A DNA stretch of 64,000 nucleotides, from positions 248,001 to 312,000 of the forward strand of contig JADJTP010000002.1 of NCBI GenBank assembly GCA_016711095.1. Reading direction: 5' to 3'. Under the pieces are notes generated by a model that was not told the origin of the DNA, ran no database searches, and saw nothing but the letters and a program-made list of their open reading frames with translations. The stretch's first letter is position 1, and every line of letters begins with the position of its first letter. The position numbers and the translations under genes are program-made. This DNA is from Actinomycetales bacterium (GTDB lineage: Bacteria > Actinomycetota > Actinomycetes > Actinomycetales > Dermatophilaceae). Of this stretch, positions 37,901-46,865 are shown piece by piece.

Positions 37901-40900
37901 CCCGTCGGTCACCCGGGCGCGGACCCCCTCTAGGGCGAGCAGGTGCTCACGTCGAGCGCGGTCATCGGCGAAGTGTTCCAACTCCTGAGCGAAGTTGTCA
38001 TACCCGGGGAAGGCCGACGCGAAGACGATCCCGGTGTCGTCGCGCATCGACAGGGGCAAGCCCCACTTGTCGGGCAGTTGCGTGCCGATCGTCGTCTTCT
38101 TGTAATGCATGACCAAGGGGATGCCGGCGTCGCGCAGGGCGTCGAACCCTGCCGCGACGGCCATCCGGGTCGTGGAGTCCAGCGCCGCATCGCGACCGGC
38201 GTCGATCCCGTATTGCCCGACCATGTCGAGCGGGGCGTGCCGTCCGGCGAGCTTGATGACGTCGGCCGGATCACTGATCACTTCGAAGTGACCGCCACCG
38301 GTGAGGGCGTCCTTAACCAGCCGGGTGATCCGCATCCGGGAGATCCGGGTCTGGATCGACATCGGCAGTTCGCCGATCAGTTGCTGCCCGGAGAGGATCC
38401 GGGCGATGTTGGCGTCGTCGAACATCGGGTCGACGCCAGGCAGGCCCAATCCAGCACCGGAGATGACGACAGCTTCGCTGCCCGGCTCGGCGGGCAGCAG
38501 GGCCGGGGCGGCAGCTGCGGCGGGGTCAGCGCCGGTGGGCGTTCCCGGGTAGCCGTAGAGCTTCATCCCCTGTTCGAGGACACCGGCGAACAGCTTGCCG
38601 AGCTCGGTGATGACCGAATCGCCCGCAGCTGCGGCGGCCGGAGCCGAGACCACGGCTGCTGAGGCCGACGGTGCAGCGACCGGAGCAGCGGCCGGAGCAG
38701 AGACCGGCGCGGGCGCAGCGACGACCGCAGGCGCAGGCTCAGCGACGACAGCGGGCACCGGGGTGAAGCCGAGACCGGAGGCGTAGAGCCCGCACAACGC
38801 CTGGTTGAAGGCTGCTGCGTCGGGGACCTTCGGGTGGTTGGTGAACAGGGCGAGGACGTCCTCGTGTCGGGTGCCCAGGACATCCTCGACGAAGCCGTGC
38901 AAGGCCTTCTTCGGGCCGACCTCGACGAAGACGCGCGCGCCGGCGGCATACAGGGTCTGCAGGCCCTTGACGAACTGGACGGGCGAAGCGATCTGCTTGC
39001 CGGTGTAGTCGAGCATCGTCTCGGTCGTGGCGTCTGCCGGATAGAACTCGCCGGTGACGTTGGCGACGATCGGCAGCTTGGGTCCGACGAGGTTGAGCCG
39101 GCGCAGTGCATTGACGAACGGCACCGACGCGGGCGCGACGATCGAGGTGTGGAAGGCGTGGCTCACCGGGATGCGCACCGCGTTGATGCCCTTGCCGGCG
39201 AACGTCTCGATGATCTTCTCGACGGCCGTCGTGGCCCCGCCGACGACGGCCTGGTTGAAGGAGTTGATGTTCGCGATGACGGCATAGCCCTCGGCCGAGT
39301 CGACGACACGCTCGATCTCTTCGAGCGGGCCGAACACCGCAGCCATCGCACCGTTGTCCTCCATCGACACCTTGGCCATTTCGCGGCCACGGGCGCTGAC
39401 GGCCTCCATGGCCGCATCGAGGGTGAGCGAGCCCGCGGCGACGAGAGCGCCGTACTCGCCGAGGCTGTGGCCCATCACCATGTCGGGCGCGATGTTGTAT
39501 GCCGCGAGCAGCCGGGTCAGCGACAGATCGGTGGCGAGCACCGCCGGCTGGGTGATCTCGGTCTGCATGAGCTGCTTGTTGGCGGCCTTGACCGCCGCCT
39601 CATCGTCTCCGTCGACATAGATGAACGACGTGAGCGACCGACCGAGCAACGGGGTCATCACCGCGTCGGCTTGGTCGAAGGTCGCCTTGACGATCGGCTC
39701 GGAGTTGAGGTCCTTGAGCATGTTGACGTACTGGCTGCCCTGGCCGGTGTACAGGAAGGCGACCTTGGGGGCCGGCCCACGGCCGAGGAAAACGCCCTGC
39801 TGGCGCAGCATCTTGAAGATGGCCGGATTGCCCGAGGACAGACCCTTGGCAAGCTTGTCGAGCTTGCCTGCCAGCTCAGTGGCGGTGGAGTAGTCGACCG
39901 CGACCCGCACGGCTGCCTGGGCCAGCGCCGGGTCAGGGGCTGCTGGAGCGGGAGCGTTGCCTGCCTGGGCGGCGGCCAGGTGGGTCTGCACCTGGGCGAG
40001 CACGTCGGCGTCGGTGGCGCCGCCGAGCACCAGCGCTCCGCGCAACGGAGCCTTCGGAGGCCCGGCAGGAACCGAGACGGTGACGCCCGCGGCTGGGGCA
40101 GCAGCGGCATGCGTCTGGGCGGGTGCGCCGGTCGCAGCTTCCGCGGGAACGGCCGCTGAGGCAAACACCTTGGGGGCGGGCTTGTGCCGACCGGGGATGT
40201 GCTCTTCGACGACGACGTGGAAGTTGGTGCCGCCGAAGCCGAAGGCGGAGACGCCGCCGCGACGCACGCCCTCCGGGCCGGCGTCGTCCCACGGACGAAG
40301 CACGGTGTTGACCTTGCACGGCGAGGTGTCCCAGTCGACGTTCTCGTTGGGGTCGTTGAAGTTGATCGAGGGGGTCAGCACCTTCTCGTGCAGCGACTTG
40401 ATCATCTTCAACAGGCCTGCGGTGCCCGCCGCGGCCTTGAGGTGGCCAATGTTGGACTTGACCGATCCGAGGGCGATGCTGTGCTGGCGGGCACCCGCCG
40501 CGCCGAAGACCTTGTCGACGCTTTCCAACTCGGTGGCGTCACCGACCCGGGTCGACGTGCCGTGCGCCTCGACGCTGGTCGCGGTTGCTGGGTCGAGGCC
40601 GGCGCGCTCCCAGGCGCGGGCGATGGCCAGCTGCTGGCCGACCGGGTTGGGCGCGGTGATGCCCTTGCCCTTGCCGTCGGAGGAACCGGCGACGCCCATG
40701 ACGACCGAGTAGATCCGGTCACCGTCGCGCTCGGCGTCCTCGAGCCGCTTGAGGACGAACAGCGCGGCGCCCTCGCCCATGACGAAGCCGTCGGCCCCGG
40801 CGTCGAAGGGGCGGGTGCCGGTCGCCGACAGGGCGCCGATCTTGCAGAACTTGACGAAGCCGTCGACGCCCATGTTGCGGTCGACCCCACCAGTGACGAC

Positions 40901-41608
40901 AGCGTCGTACTGGTGGTCGTTGAGGCCCAGGATGGCCGCGTTCAGCGCGGCCAGACCGGACGCACAGGCCGCGTCGGTGGTGAAGTTCGGCCCGCGCAGG
41001 TTGAGCGCGTTGGCGACCCGCCCGGCATACACGTTGGCGAGCTCGCCGGGCATGGTGTCCTCGGTGATCTCGAACATGTTGTCCAGGAAGCCGGCTCGCG
41101 TCTCCTCGACGATCGCGGTCTGCATCGCTGGGCTCAGACCGCGCAGGGTGGCGGACTCCTGCAGCCGAACGAGGACCTCGGGCAGGTTGATGCGCATCGC
41201 GGACTGGTAGTGCTTTTCACCGCCGATGGCGTTGCCGAGGATGACGGCGACGTTGTCGTTGTCCGTCCCCCAGTTCGGCCACCCCGCATCGAGCAGCGCG
41301 CGACGGGCGGCAGACAGCGCCCACCGCTGCCCCTGGTCCATCTGGGCCGCCACCATCGGCGGGATGGGCAGCTTCCACCGGATCGGGTCCCACTCGAACT
41401 CCCGGACCCAGCCGCCGATCGTCGAATAGGTCTTGTCCCGGGCGGAGTGATCGGGGGAGTAGTAGAGCGCCGGGTTCCAGCGCTCCGGTGGCACATCGGA
41501 GATGCAGTAGCGCCCTCCAGTGATGTTGGCCCAGAAGGAGTCGACGTCCGGCGCCATCGGCATGATGGCAGCGATTCCGACGACGGCGACGGGGTGAACG
41601 TCGGTCAT
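31922..41608 (-). CDS. PUFA-synthase-like type I polyketide synthase, KS-AT-KS-ACPx6-KR-DH
   Basis: 3228 residues from the ATG at 41608 (AAGGA upstream). KS1 (1-450) has AACASG, VEAHGTST and NIGHLKAAAG. AT (615-930) has GQGSQ and GHSLGEYG. KS2 (1045-1560) has AACSSTTQA, SHETFTPARGG and TKGFTGHAMG, so the Cys-His-His triad is kept. Six ACPs (about 1690-2350), KR (about 2400-2890; VTGAAGSIVS, SSVAGRFGNQGQTDYSAAN) and a hot-dog DH (2950-3200; HRIDGTPVLPG) follow. No enoyl reductase or thioesterase. Every ACP reads LGVDTVKQ, with Thr (ACC) instead of the phosphopantetheine Ser. Relatives with this organisation are PfaA-like; the product is unknown. Codon-frame intact over 9.7 kb. Confidence 0.92.
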   Translation of the reverse strand: MTDVHPVAVVGIAAIMPMAPDVDSFWANITGGRYCISDVPPERWNPALYYSPDHSARDKTYSTIGGWVREFEWDPIRWKLPIPPMVAAQMDQGQRWALSAARRALLDAGWPNWGTDNDNVAVILGNAIGGEKHYQSAMRINLPEVLVRLQESATLRGLSPAMQTAIVEETRAGFLDNMFEITEDTMPGELANVYAGRVANALNLRGPNFTTDAACASGLAALNAAILGLNDHQYDAVVTGGVDRNMGVDGFVKFCKIGALSATGTRPFDAGADGFVMGEGAALFVLKRLEDAERDGDRIYSVVMGVAGSSDGKGKGITAPNPVGQQLAIARAWERAGLDPATATSVEAHGTSTRVGDATELESVDKVFGAAGARQHSIALGSVKSNIGHLKAAAGTAGLLKMIKSLHEKVLTPSINFNDPNENVDWDTSPCKVNTVLRPWDDAGPEGVRRGGVSAFGFGGTNFHVVVEEHIPGRHKPAPKVFASAAVPAEAATGAPAQTHAAAAPAAGVTVSVPAGPPKAPLRGALVLGGATDADVLAQVQTHLAAAQAGNAPAPAAPDPALAQAAVRVAVDYSTATELAGKLDKLAKGLSSGNPAIFKMLRQQGVFLGRGPAPKVAFLYTGQGSQYVNMLKDLNSEPIVKATFDQADAVMTPLLGRSLTSFIYVDGDDEAAVKAANKQLMQTEITQPAVLATDLSLTRLLAAYNIAPDMVMGHSLGEYGALVAAGSLTLDAAMEAVSARGREMAKVSMEDNGAMAAVFGPLEEIERVVDSAEGYAVIANINSFNQAVVGGATTAVEKIIETFAGKGINAVRIPVSHAFHTSIVAPASVPFVNALRRLNLVGPKLPIVANVTGEFYPADATTETMLDYTGKQIASPVQFVKGLQTLYAAGARVFVEVGPKKALHGFVEDVLGTRHEDVLALFTNHPKVPDAAAFNQALCGLYASGLGFTPVPAVVAEPAPAVVAAPAPVSAPAAAPVAAPSASAAVVSAPAAAAAGDSVITELGKLFAGVLEQGMKLYGYPGTPTGADPAAAAAPALLPAEPGSEAVVISGAGLGLPGVDPMFDDANIARILSGQQLIGELPMSIQTRISRMRITRLVKDALTGGGHFEVISDPADVIKLAGRHAPLDMVGQYGIDAGRDAALDSTTRMAVAAGFDALRDAGIPLVMHYKKTTIGTQLPDKWGLPLSMRDDTGIVFASAFPGYDNFAQELEHFADDRARREHLLALEGVRARVTDGAAAAEIDQLIAQLKAELDANPFEFDRRFLFRVLAMGHSQFAEIIGARGPNTQLNAACSSTTQAISVAEDWIRAGRCRRVIIVTSDDATSDNLMPWVGSGFLATGAAATDARVEDAALPFDRRRHGMIVGAGAAALIIESAEAARERGVQPIAELLGVVIANSAYHGTRLDIEHIAGVMDSVVRQAERRGVDRHTMASSLLFMSHETFTPARGGSAAAEINSLRSTFGPSADKIVIANTKGFTGHAMGAGVEDAVMLKALETGIVPPVPNLKEPDPGLGNLNLSKGGSYPVHFGLHLAAGFGSQIGMSVTRYLPMADGRRRAPEELGYAYRIVDQAAWQRWLDACSGHSGSQLEVDHRRLRIVDTGAPAVAIVAPTSVPVPYAATTVGTLGAPGPSGSVAAAAPIAAPAPVAAPVPAPAPVAAPVAAPAPVAAPAPVAAPVAAPAPAEPAVVTDPVLDQVTSIVAGLTGYPSDLLDPDLDLEADLGVDTVKQAEVFAAVREHYGVERDETMKLRDFPTLRHVAGWVRGTAGLPEPSAAPAAPAASAAPAAPAPSAAPAAAVADEVIDTVTAIVAGLTGYPADLLDPDLDLEADLGVDTVKQAEVFAAVREHYGVERDDTMKLRDFPTLRHVAGWVRGKAGLPEPSAAPAAPAPSAATHAAPVAAAASVSAPVSAPAATPAAAGGTVDPVQDKVIEIVAELTGYPADLLDPDLDLEADLGVDTVKQAEVFAAVREHYGVERDDTMKLRDFPTIKHVAGWIRGKAGLPEPAAAAPAAPAAAAPVAAAAAATPAAAAGGTVDPVQDKVIEIVAELTGYPADLLDPDLDLEADLGVDTVKQAEVFAAVREHYGVERDDTMKLRDFPTIKHVAGWIRGKAGLPEPAAAAPAAPAAAAPVAAAAAATPAAAAGGTVDPVQDKVIEIVAELTGYPADLLDPDLDLEADLGVDTVKQAEVFAAVREHYGVERDDTMKLRDFPTIKHVAGWIRGKAGLPEPAAAAPAAPAAAAPVAAAAAATPAASAPAPAAPAAAPAQPAAGIDEMTQKVIDIVAELTGYPADLLDPDLDLEADLGVDTVKQAEVFAAVREHYGVERDDTMKLRDFPTIKHVAGWIRGKAGLPEPDAQGAAPDGAAASAASTPAAAPTSTPEPTVIQGNLAAIDALPRRIPVAILRPSMAQSVETGVVLDGARVVVMLDEGGVGEALVKRLVKAGATTLVLTPGISTDDLSAQLETWLADGPIAGVYWLPALDDEGSHTDLDLSYWTECLRRRVKTLYTTMRRMWDDSPFLVSAVRLGGRHGYDAAGAVAPMGGAVTGFTKSYKKERPETLVKAVDFPASRKTAAVADVLIEETLRDPGAVEVGRLDGQRWGVGFAEVPFPALAADGSPDGEGGLPLSKDSVFLVTGAAGSIVSAITADLAKASGGVFHLLDLTPTPDAADPDLTDFRTDKDGLKATLAARMKAAGERPTPVVIDKELAGIERRAAALTAIQAVEAAGGTVHYHSVDLTNADAVAAVMADVAERSGKIDVLLHAAGLEISRNLPQKEPREYDLVFDVKTTGWFNVWSAASALEVGAVVAFSSVAGRFGNQGQTDYSAANDLLCKVLSSFRHTRPQTRGLALDWTAWGGIGMATRGSIPKIMEMAGVQMLPPDAGVAWIRREVAATAYSGEVIVAGVLGMMAQEYHETGGADPAALAGAGPHGPMVGTVSASVYHGLVVTTTLDPKEQAFLYDHRIDGTPVLPGVMGMESFAEAAAMLAPEGYRVGSVENVSFLNPVKFFRDEPRTLTITAQATAAAEGSDLLVRCSLTAERALPGQATPTKTTHFTGTVRLTTEPVAQETEKVKTKPEGTPLANSDVYAFYFHGPAYQVVGEAWRKGQGSMTRMADPIPDNHVPEDAPLAIAPRLAELCFQTAGLWEAGTAHQMALPTKVGRLRVLRDPATVDGPLYSLARPAGESRFDCAVVDGRGSVVVRMDGYESIVLPAPIPEAVKDALTATFGSGD
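34924..35870 (-). repeat. Three near-identical 336-bp ACP-coding tandem units
   Basis: Carrier domains 3, 4 and 5 and their Ala/Pro linkers repeat with an exact 336-bp (112-codon) period and only a few substitutions. The flanking ACP units, at about 34550-34800 and 35985-36500, are more diverged. Points to recent duplication or ongoing gene conversion. Confidence 0.9.
36565..36720 (-). repeat. Short tandem repeats encoding the Ala/Pro linker before the ACP array
   Basis: Imperfect repeats of GGGGCCGCAACCGGAGC-like units code for a PAPVAAPVAAP-type flexible linker between KS2 and the first ACP. The linkers between ACPs are similar in composition. Confidence 0.8.
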
Positions 41609-41745
41609 GGTGGTGTCCTTCCGGTGGAGCACAGACAGTCGAGGAGTGCAAAGGCGTCGGGCAGTGCAAAGGCGTCGGGGAGACGGGGAAAGGCGGTGGT
41701 AAGCAGCGGTCAGGACCGGGAGGTTTCGGTGAGCGGCGGAGCCGG

Positions 41746-43455
41746 TCAGCCGTCGCCGCGCCCGTAGAGTGCGTCCGCCACCGCGTCCATGTCGGTCACC
41801 ATGCCGGCCTGAGCGGCCTGAATGGCAGCCGTCGGTATGCCGTTCACGGCAGCGACCGCGGGGGAGCCGGGCTCGGCCGCTCCGGCAACCCACCGAGACC
41901 CGTCGAAGGCGACCCGTGCGGCCGCTTCGCGGGCGAAGACCCGTGACATGAGGGCGAACGTCTTGGCGTCGAAACGCTTGTAGGCCTTCTCATGGGCGGA
42001 ATCGGTCGCGGCCGCAGCGGCGCGCTGCGCGAAGATCTCGGCGCCCTCACAGTGAGCGATGAGCTCGCCGAGACGGAAGAGGATGTGCTGATTGCGGGTG
42101 AGTCGGCCGGTGCGGCAGGCCTCCAGGACGATGGCCATGCCCTCGCAGGCAAGCGCGGCCACATCGGCGCCGACTTCCGGGTGGGCCACAGCGAGGGTGC
42201 GCAACGCGGCAGCCTTGTCGTGGTAGTACCGGCCCTGGGTCTTGAGGTGTTGCTGCCAGCGGTCACGGGCGATGGTCATCTCCATGATCTCGGAGGTGCC
42301 TTCGTAGATGGTCGTGATCCGCACGTCGCGCTTGACCTTCTCGACGACGTAGGGCCGGGTGTAGCCGTACCCGCCATGCGCCTGGATCGCGTCATCGGCG
42401 GCGGCGTTGCCGAACACCGTGGCGAGATACTTGGCGATCGCGCCTTCGGTGTTCATCGCGCCGTCGTCGCCCAGTCCGCGGTCGATCTTGTCGGCCGTGT
42501 CCTCGATGAAGGCCCGCGAGGCCTCGAGCCGCACGGCGTGGGGGACGATGAGCTTGTGGGTGTAGCCCTGCTTGTCCATGAGCAGGCCACCGCCCTGCAC
42601 ACGCTGCATCGAATAGGCGATGGCCCGGTCCAGGGCCTCCCAGCCGGCGCCCAGGCCGAACGCAGCGACCATCAGTCGGGTGTAGCCGAAGACCTGCTGG
42701 GCCTGGATGAGGCCCTTGCCCTCCACCCCGCCGATGAGGTTGTAGAAGGGCACGTGGACGTCATCGAGGAAGAGGGCCGCAGTGTTGGACAGCCGCAGAC
42801 CGTGCTTGTCCTCCGGCGGTGCCGCCGAGAAACCGGGGGTGTCCTTCGCGACGACGAACCACGAAGGGCCGGCGTCGGTTTTGGCGAGGATCGTCGTGAA
42901 GTCGGCGATCGAGCCGTTGGAGATCCACTGCTTGCGTCCGTTGATGATGTATTCGACGATCTCGCCGTCGTCGTTGCGCACCGCCGTCGCGGTGGTCTCC
43001 AAGGCAGCGAGGTCCGAGCCGGCCTCGGGCTCGGTGGCGCCGTAGGCGAAGATCACGCCGTCGCGGGCGATCGCCCCGAGCCAGTCCTGCTTCTGCTCTT
43101 CGGTCGAGCCGACGACGATCGGGTCAGAGCCGAGGAACGTCGCGAACACCGCCGTGCCCAGTCCGAGGTCCTTGCGCGCCATGAGCTCGCAGATGCGGTA
43201 GGAGTCGAACGCCCCGCCGTCCATACCGTCGTAGGCCTCGGGGATGAAGGCCGCCGTCACGCCCAGCTGCTCGGGGTCCGACATGGCCCGCACGATGTCC
43301 TCGGGGCAGCGGTCCTCATGGTCGAGGTCGAGCTGCAACTCCGGCGAGAGCACGGAGTCGACGAAGTCGCCGAGCGTCTCGAGCATGAGGTTGAGGGTCT
43401 CGAGGTCCAGCCCGGCGCCGAGGGCGTGGCCGGTGGACTGGGCGGTGTCGGTCAT
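41746..43455 (-). CDS. Acyl-CoA dehydrogenase
   Basis: 569 residues, ATG with GAGGACC upstream. FAD-dependent acyl-CoA dehydrogenase: substrate/FAD motifs AYGATEPEAGSDLAALETTA and QWISNGSIADFTTILAKT, the FAD motif QAHGGYGYTRPYVVEKVKRDVRITTIYEGTSE containing the catalytic-base Glu region, and a C-terminal extension of about 150 residues as in longer mycobacterial FadE proteins. Introduces the 2,3-double bond and passes electrons to ETF, whose genes lie immediately upstream. A 137-bp gap to the PKS contains the direct repeat AGTGCAAAGGCGTCGGG twice (about 41645 and 41663). Confidence 0.93.
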   Translation of the reverse strand: MTDTAQSTGHALGAGLDLETLNLMLETLGDFVDSVLSPELQLDLDHEDRCPEDIVRAMSDPEQLGVTAAFIPEAYDGMDGGAFDSYRICELMARKDLGLGTAVFATFLGSDPIVVGSTEEQKQDWLGAIARDGVIFAYGATEPEAGSDLAALETTATAVRNDDGEIVEYIINGRKQWISNGSIADFTTILAKTDAGPSWFVVAKDTPGFSAAPPEDKHGLRLSNTAALFLDDVHVPFYNLIGGVEGKGLIQAQQVFGYTRLMVAAFGLGAGWEALDRAIAYSMQRVQGGGLLMDKQGYTHKLIVPHAVRLEASRAFIEDTADKIDRGLGDDGAMNTEGAIAKYLATVFGNAAADDAIQAHGGYGYTRPYVVEKVKRDVRITTIYEGTSEIMEMTIARDRWQQHLKTQGRYYHDKAAALRTLAVAHPEVGADVAALACEGMAIVLEACRTGRLTRNQHILFRLGELIAHCEGAEIFAQRAAAAATDSAHEKAYKRFDAKTFALMSRVFAREAAARVAFDGSRWVAGAAEPGSPAVAAVNGIPTAAIQAAQAGMVTDMDAVADALYGRGDG

Positions 43456-43555
43456 TTTCGGGTCCTCTGTTGTGGGCTAACGGACTGGCGGGAGTCGGAG
43501 CATTCGGGTGTCGGGGCCGGGGAGCGCTCAGTATGCCGGGTGCTCCCGTTCCGGG

Positions 43556-45760
43556 TCAGGTGGAGGCTTCAGCGTCGACGGGGTCCTCGACAAGATCTGG
43601 GCGGATGGAGCGCAGGAGCACCTCGGCCACGTCGGTGACCGTGACGGTGGCGGATGCGGTGCCCTCTTGTTGGCGCTGGGCGACGCCGTCGGAGAGCATC
43701 GTGATGCAGAACGGGCAGGCTGCGGCGACGACGTCTGGCGCGGTCGCCAGCGCCTCATCGGCGCGGTTCTGGTTGATGCGTTCGCCGATGTTCTCGTCCA
43801 TCCACATCCGGGCGCCTCCGGCGCCGCAGCAGAAGGAACGCTCGCGGTTTCGCGGCATCTCCTGCACTCGGGTGCCGGGAATCGACCCGAGGACCTCGCG
43901 GGGAGCCGCGAAGATCCGGTTGTGCCGTCCGAGGTAGCACGGGTCGTGGTAGGTGACCGCGGCGTCGACCCGTTGCACGGGGGTGAGCTTCTTCTCGGCG
44001 ACCAGTCGCGCCAACAGGGTCGTGTGGTGGACAACCTCGTAGTGGCCTCCGAGCTGGGGGTATTCGTTGGCCAGCGTGTTGTAGCAGTGGGCGCAGGTGA
44101 CGACGATGCGCTTGGCGCCGGCCTCATTGAGGGTCTCGACGTTTTGCATCGCGAGCATCTGGAAGAGGAACTCGTGCCCGAGCCGCCTGGCCGGGTCACC
44201 CGTGCAGGCTTCGGCCCCGCCGAGCACCATGAACTCGACGCCGGCCTCATGCAGCAGCGTGGCAACTGCCCGGGCGGTGCGTTTGGCGGTGTCGTCCAAC
44301 GCCCCGGCGCAGCCGACCCAGTAGAGGTAGTCGACGTCGTCGGGGATCTTGTCGCCCTCGTGGACTCGGACCTCGAAATCGAGCGATTCGGCCCATTCAA
44401 GTCGCATGGAGCCGCCGAGTCCCCAGGGGTCGCCCGCGTGCTCGAGGTTGCGCAGCATGATGCCGGCTTCCTCGGGGAAGGCCGACTCCATGAGCACCTG
44501 GAACCGGCGCATGTCGAGGATGTGGTCGACGTGCTCGATGTCGACCGGACATTGCTCTACGCACGCCCCGCAGGTCGTGCAGGACCAGAGCATGTCGAAC
44601 GGCAGAACGCCTTCGCCGGTCACGCCGTGCTCGCCCACGTGCGCCGTCTCGTCTCCCTCGGGGCCGATGAGCGGACGTTCGGCCTCGGCGACAACGGCGG
44701 CCGCAAGGCCGTCGGTGACCCGTTCCCCGTCCTCACCGGTGGCCGCCAGTAGATAGGGCGCTTTCGCCAGCGAGTGATCACGCAAGGCCATGATGAGCAC
44801 CTTGGGCGAGAGGGGCTTGTCGGTGTTCCACGCCGGGCATTGACTCTGGCACCGGCCACATTCGGTGCACGTAGCGAAGTCGAGCAGGCCCTTCCAGGTG
44901 AAGTCTTCAATCTTGCCGACGCCCATGACGTCGTCATCACCGGGGTCTTCGAAATCGACCTTCTTGCCCTGCCAATAGACGGGCTCCAGAGCGCCGAGGG
45001 CGCGTGGCCGGCGGGCGTAGGCGACATTGGGGATCGAGGCGAAGATGTGCATGTGCTTGCTGTAGGTGACAAAGACCGTGAAACCGAGCAGCACTCCGAG
45101 CGACAGCAGCAGGAAGAACGTCTCCCAGAACTCAAGGTTGCTCTTGGGCAGGATCGAGGCGAACCACTGCGAGGCGAACGCCCCGTGCAGGAAGCCCATC
45201 TTGTCGGCGTTCTCGGGCTCGTGCAGCTCTTGGGCGTTGATCGAGGCGCCCCGGTAGGCCAGCAGGGTCCACACGACGTTGAAGATCATGAAGAGCACGA
45301 ACCAGGCCGGCCCGATGTGCGAGCCGAAGAACCGGCTGCGACGCCCGAGGTTCTTCGGCGCCTGCTGGATCCGCAGCACGGTGAAGACCAGGAGCGCGAA
45401 GACACACAACAGCGCGAACAGATCCTCGAAGAAACCGAACCACCGGAAGTTGCCCACGACCGGGAGCTGGAAGTCGGCCTGCACCAACCCGACGAAGGCT
45501 TCGACGATGGTGAACAACAACACCATGAATCCCCAAAAGACGAGGAAGTGCGCCACCCCAGGCACCGTCCACCGCAGCAGCTTGCGCTGGAACGCGACCT
45601 CGGCGATCTCAGCCCGGACTGCAGGACCGGCATCGAGACGGCGCTCTGCCTCCATCGGCTGGAACTTCTTGCCCAGTCGATAGAGGAAGAACAGCCGCCG
45701 ACCAGCGATTCCGAGGCAGACAACGGTCATGAGCAGACCGAGGACGAACCGGATCATCAT
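43556..45760 (-). CDS. etfD: Membrane Fe-S ETF:quinone oxidoreductase (EtfD/FadF-like)
   Basis: 734 residues from the ATG at 45760 with AAAGGAG upstream. N-terminal membrane part (helices near 3-20, 65-90, 107-125, 150-170 and 215-235) of the nitrate-reductase-gamma type, two ferredoxin clusters (CTECGRCQSQCP and CTTCGACVEQCP) and two CCG domains (one ending CCGAGGARMWMDE). This is the architecture of B. subtilis FadF and mycobacterial EtfD, which move electrons from reduced ETF into menaquinone during fatty-acid oxidation. Adjacent etfA/etfB and the dehydrogenase support that role. Confidence 0.92.
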   Translation of the reverse strand: MMIRFVLGLLMTVVCLGIAGRRLFFLYRLGKKFQPMEAERRLDAGPAVRAEIAEVAFQRKLLRWTVPGVAHFLVFWGFMVLLFTIVEAFVGLVQADFQLPVVGNFRWFGFFEDLFALLCVFALLVFTVLRIQQAPKNLGRRSRFFGSHIGPAWFVLFMIFNVVWTLLAYRGASINAQELHEPENADKMGFLHGAFASQWFASILPKSNLEFWETFFLLLSLGVLLGFTVFVTYSKHMHIFASIPNVAYARRPRALGALEPVYWQGKKVDFEDPGDDDVMGVGKIEDFTWKGLLDFATCTECGRCQSQCPAWNTDKPLSPKVLIMALRDHSLAKAPYLLAATGEDGERVTDGLAAAVVAEAERPLIGPEGDETAHVGEHGVTGEGVLPFDMLWSCTTCGACVEQCPVDIEHVDHILDMRRFQVLMESAFPEEAGIMLRNLEHAGDPWGLGGSMRLEWAESLDFEVRVHEGDKIPDDVDYLYWVGCAGALDDTAKRTARAVATLLHEAGVEFMVLGGAEACTGDPARRLGHEFLFQMLAMQNVETLNEAGAKRIVVTCAHCYNTLANEYPQLGGHYEVVHHTTLLARLVAEKKLTPVQRVDAAVTYHDPCYLGRHNRIFAAPREVLGSIPGTRVQEMPRNRERSFCCGAGGARMWMDENIGERINQNRADEALATAPDVVAAACPFCITMLSDGVAQRQQEGTASATVTVTDVAEVLLRSIRPDLVEDPVDAEAST

Positions 45761-45812
45761 CTGACTCGTGCTCCTTTGTGGCGGTGTGCTGGGGGAGAGG
45801 GGCGTGAACCGC

Positions 45813-46775
45813 TCAGCCCTTGCGCTTGCCCACCTCGTCGATGAGTGCGGGCAGCACCTTGTGCAGGTCGCCGACAACGCCGAAGTCGGCCAGCGCGAAC
45901 AGCGGTGCCTTGGCGTCCTTGTTGACCACGACGATGGTCTTGCTGCTCTGCATGCCGGCCCGGTGCTGGATGGCCCCGGAGATGCCGGCAGCGAGATAGA
46001 GCGAAGGGGCCACGGTCTTGCCGGTCTGGCCAACCTGCAGCTCGTGCGGTGCCCAATGCTGGTCGGTCACCGTACGAGAAGCGCCGACGGCGGCACCGAG
46101 GGCGTCGGCGGCTTGCTCGATGACGGCAAAGCCCTCCTGCGAGCCGACCCCGCGGCCACCGGCGACGACAACGGCCGCATCGGTGAGCTCGGGACGACCG
46201 GTCGAGACCTTGGGCTCGCGCGAGTTGACCTTGGCACCCTTGGAGTTCTCGCTCAGGGTCACCTCGACGGTCTCGACGGACGGCGAGGCTGCTGCTGCCT
46301 CGGCAGCGGTGGCGTTGGGCCGCATGGTCACGACGGCCGGGCCTCGCACAACTTGGCTGCGTGCTTGCCAACGGCCGGAGAAGACCGTCTGGGTGGCGAC
46401 AATGTTGCCCCCATCGACGGCGACCGAGACGGCGTCGGGGACGACCCCTGAGTCGAGCCGGACGGCCACCCTGGCCGCGATGTCCTTGCCCTCGGGCCCG
46501 CTGGTCACCAAGATCGCCAGGGGGCTGCTCGCCTGAGCGATCTGCACGACCGCCTCGGCCTTGGGCAGGGACAGGTAGTCATCCAGCCCCGGGGCGTTGA
46601 CGGCATACACCTTCGTTGCCCCGTACTCGCCGAGCTGGGCGACGACGGCCTCGCTGGCCTCGCCGAAGACGACGGCAGCCGGCTCGCCGAGAGCTCGCGC
46701 GACGGTGAGCAGCTCAAGGGTGGGTTTGCGGACGCCAGCCGCAGTTGTCTCGGCGAGAACGAGGACTTCCGACAC
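45813..46775 (-). CDS. etfA: Electron transfer flavoprotein alpha subunit
   Basis: 320 residues, GTG with AGGAGAA 7 bp upstream. N-terminal ETF domain (VLVLAETTAAGVRKPTLELLTVARALG) and C-terminal FAD-binding domain with VVAGGRGVGS, GQTGKTVAPSLYLAAGISGAIQH and VVVNKDAKAPLFALADFGVVGDLHKVLP. Heterodimerises with EtfB and accepts electrons from acyl-CoA dehydrogenases. Sits 90 bp after etfB and 52 bp before etfD. Confidence 0.97.
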   Translation of the reverse strand: MSEVLVLAETTAAGVRKPTLELLTVARALGEPAAVVFGEASEAVVAQLGEYGATKVYAVNAPGLDDYLSLPKAEAVVQIAQASSPLAILVTSGPEGKDIAARVAVRLDSGVVPDAVSVAVDGGNIVATQTVFSGRWQARSQVVRGPAVVTMRPNATAAEAAAASPSVETVEVTLSENSKGAKVNSREPKVSTGRPELTDAAVVVAGGRGVGSQEGFAVIEQAADALGAAVGASRTVTDQHWAPHELQVGQTGKTVAPSLYLAAGISGAIQHRAGMQSSKTIVVVNKDAKAPLFALADFGVVGDLHKVLPALIDEVGKRKG

Positions 46776-46865
46776 GATGCTTCTCCTGGGTGTGGATGCG
46801 GTTCGGGATGCCGCGAACGGGCGCGGCGTGCGGTCGGGTGAGGCGGGCGATTGCCCGCCGGGAGG

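Noticed and set aside
41609..41893. 95-residue N-terminal extension of the PKS
   Set aside because: It is Arg-rich, overlaps the dehydrogenase 3' end, and the ATG at 41608 has an SD and starts directly at the KS domain.
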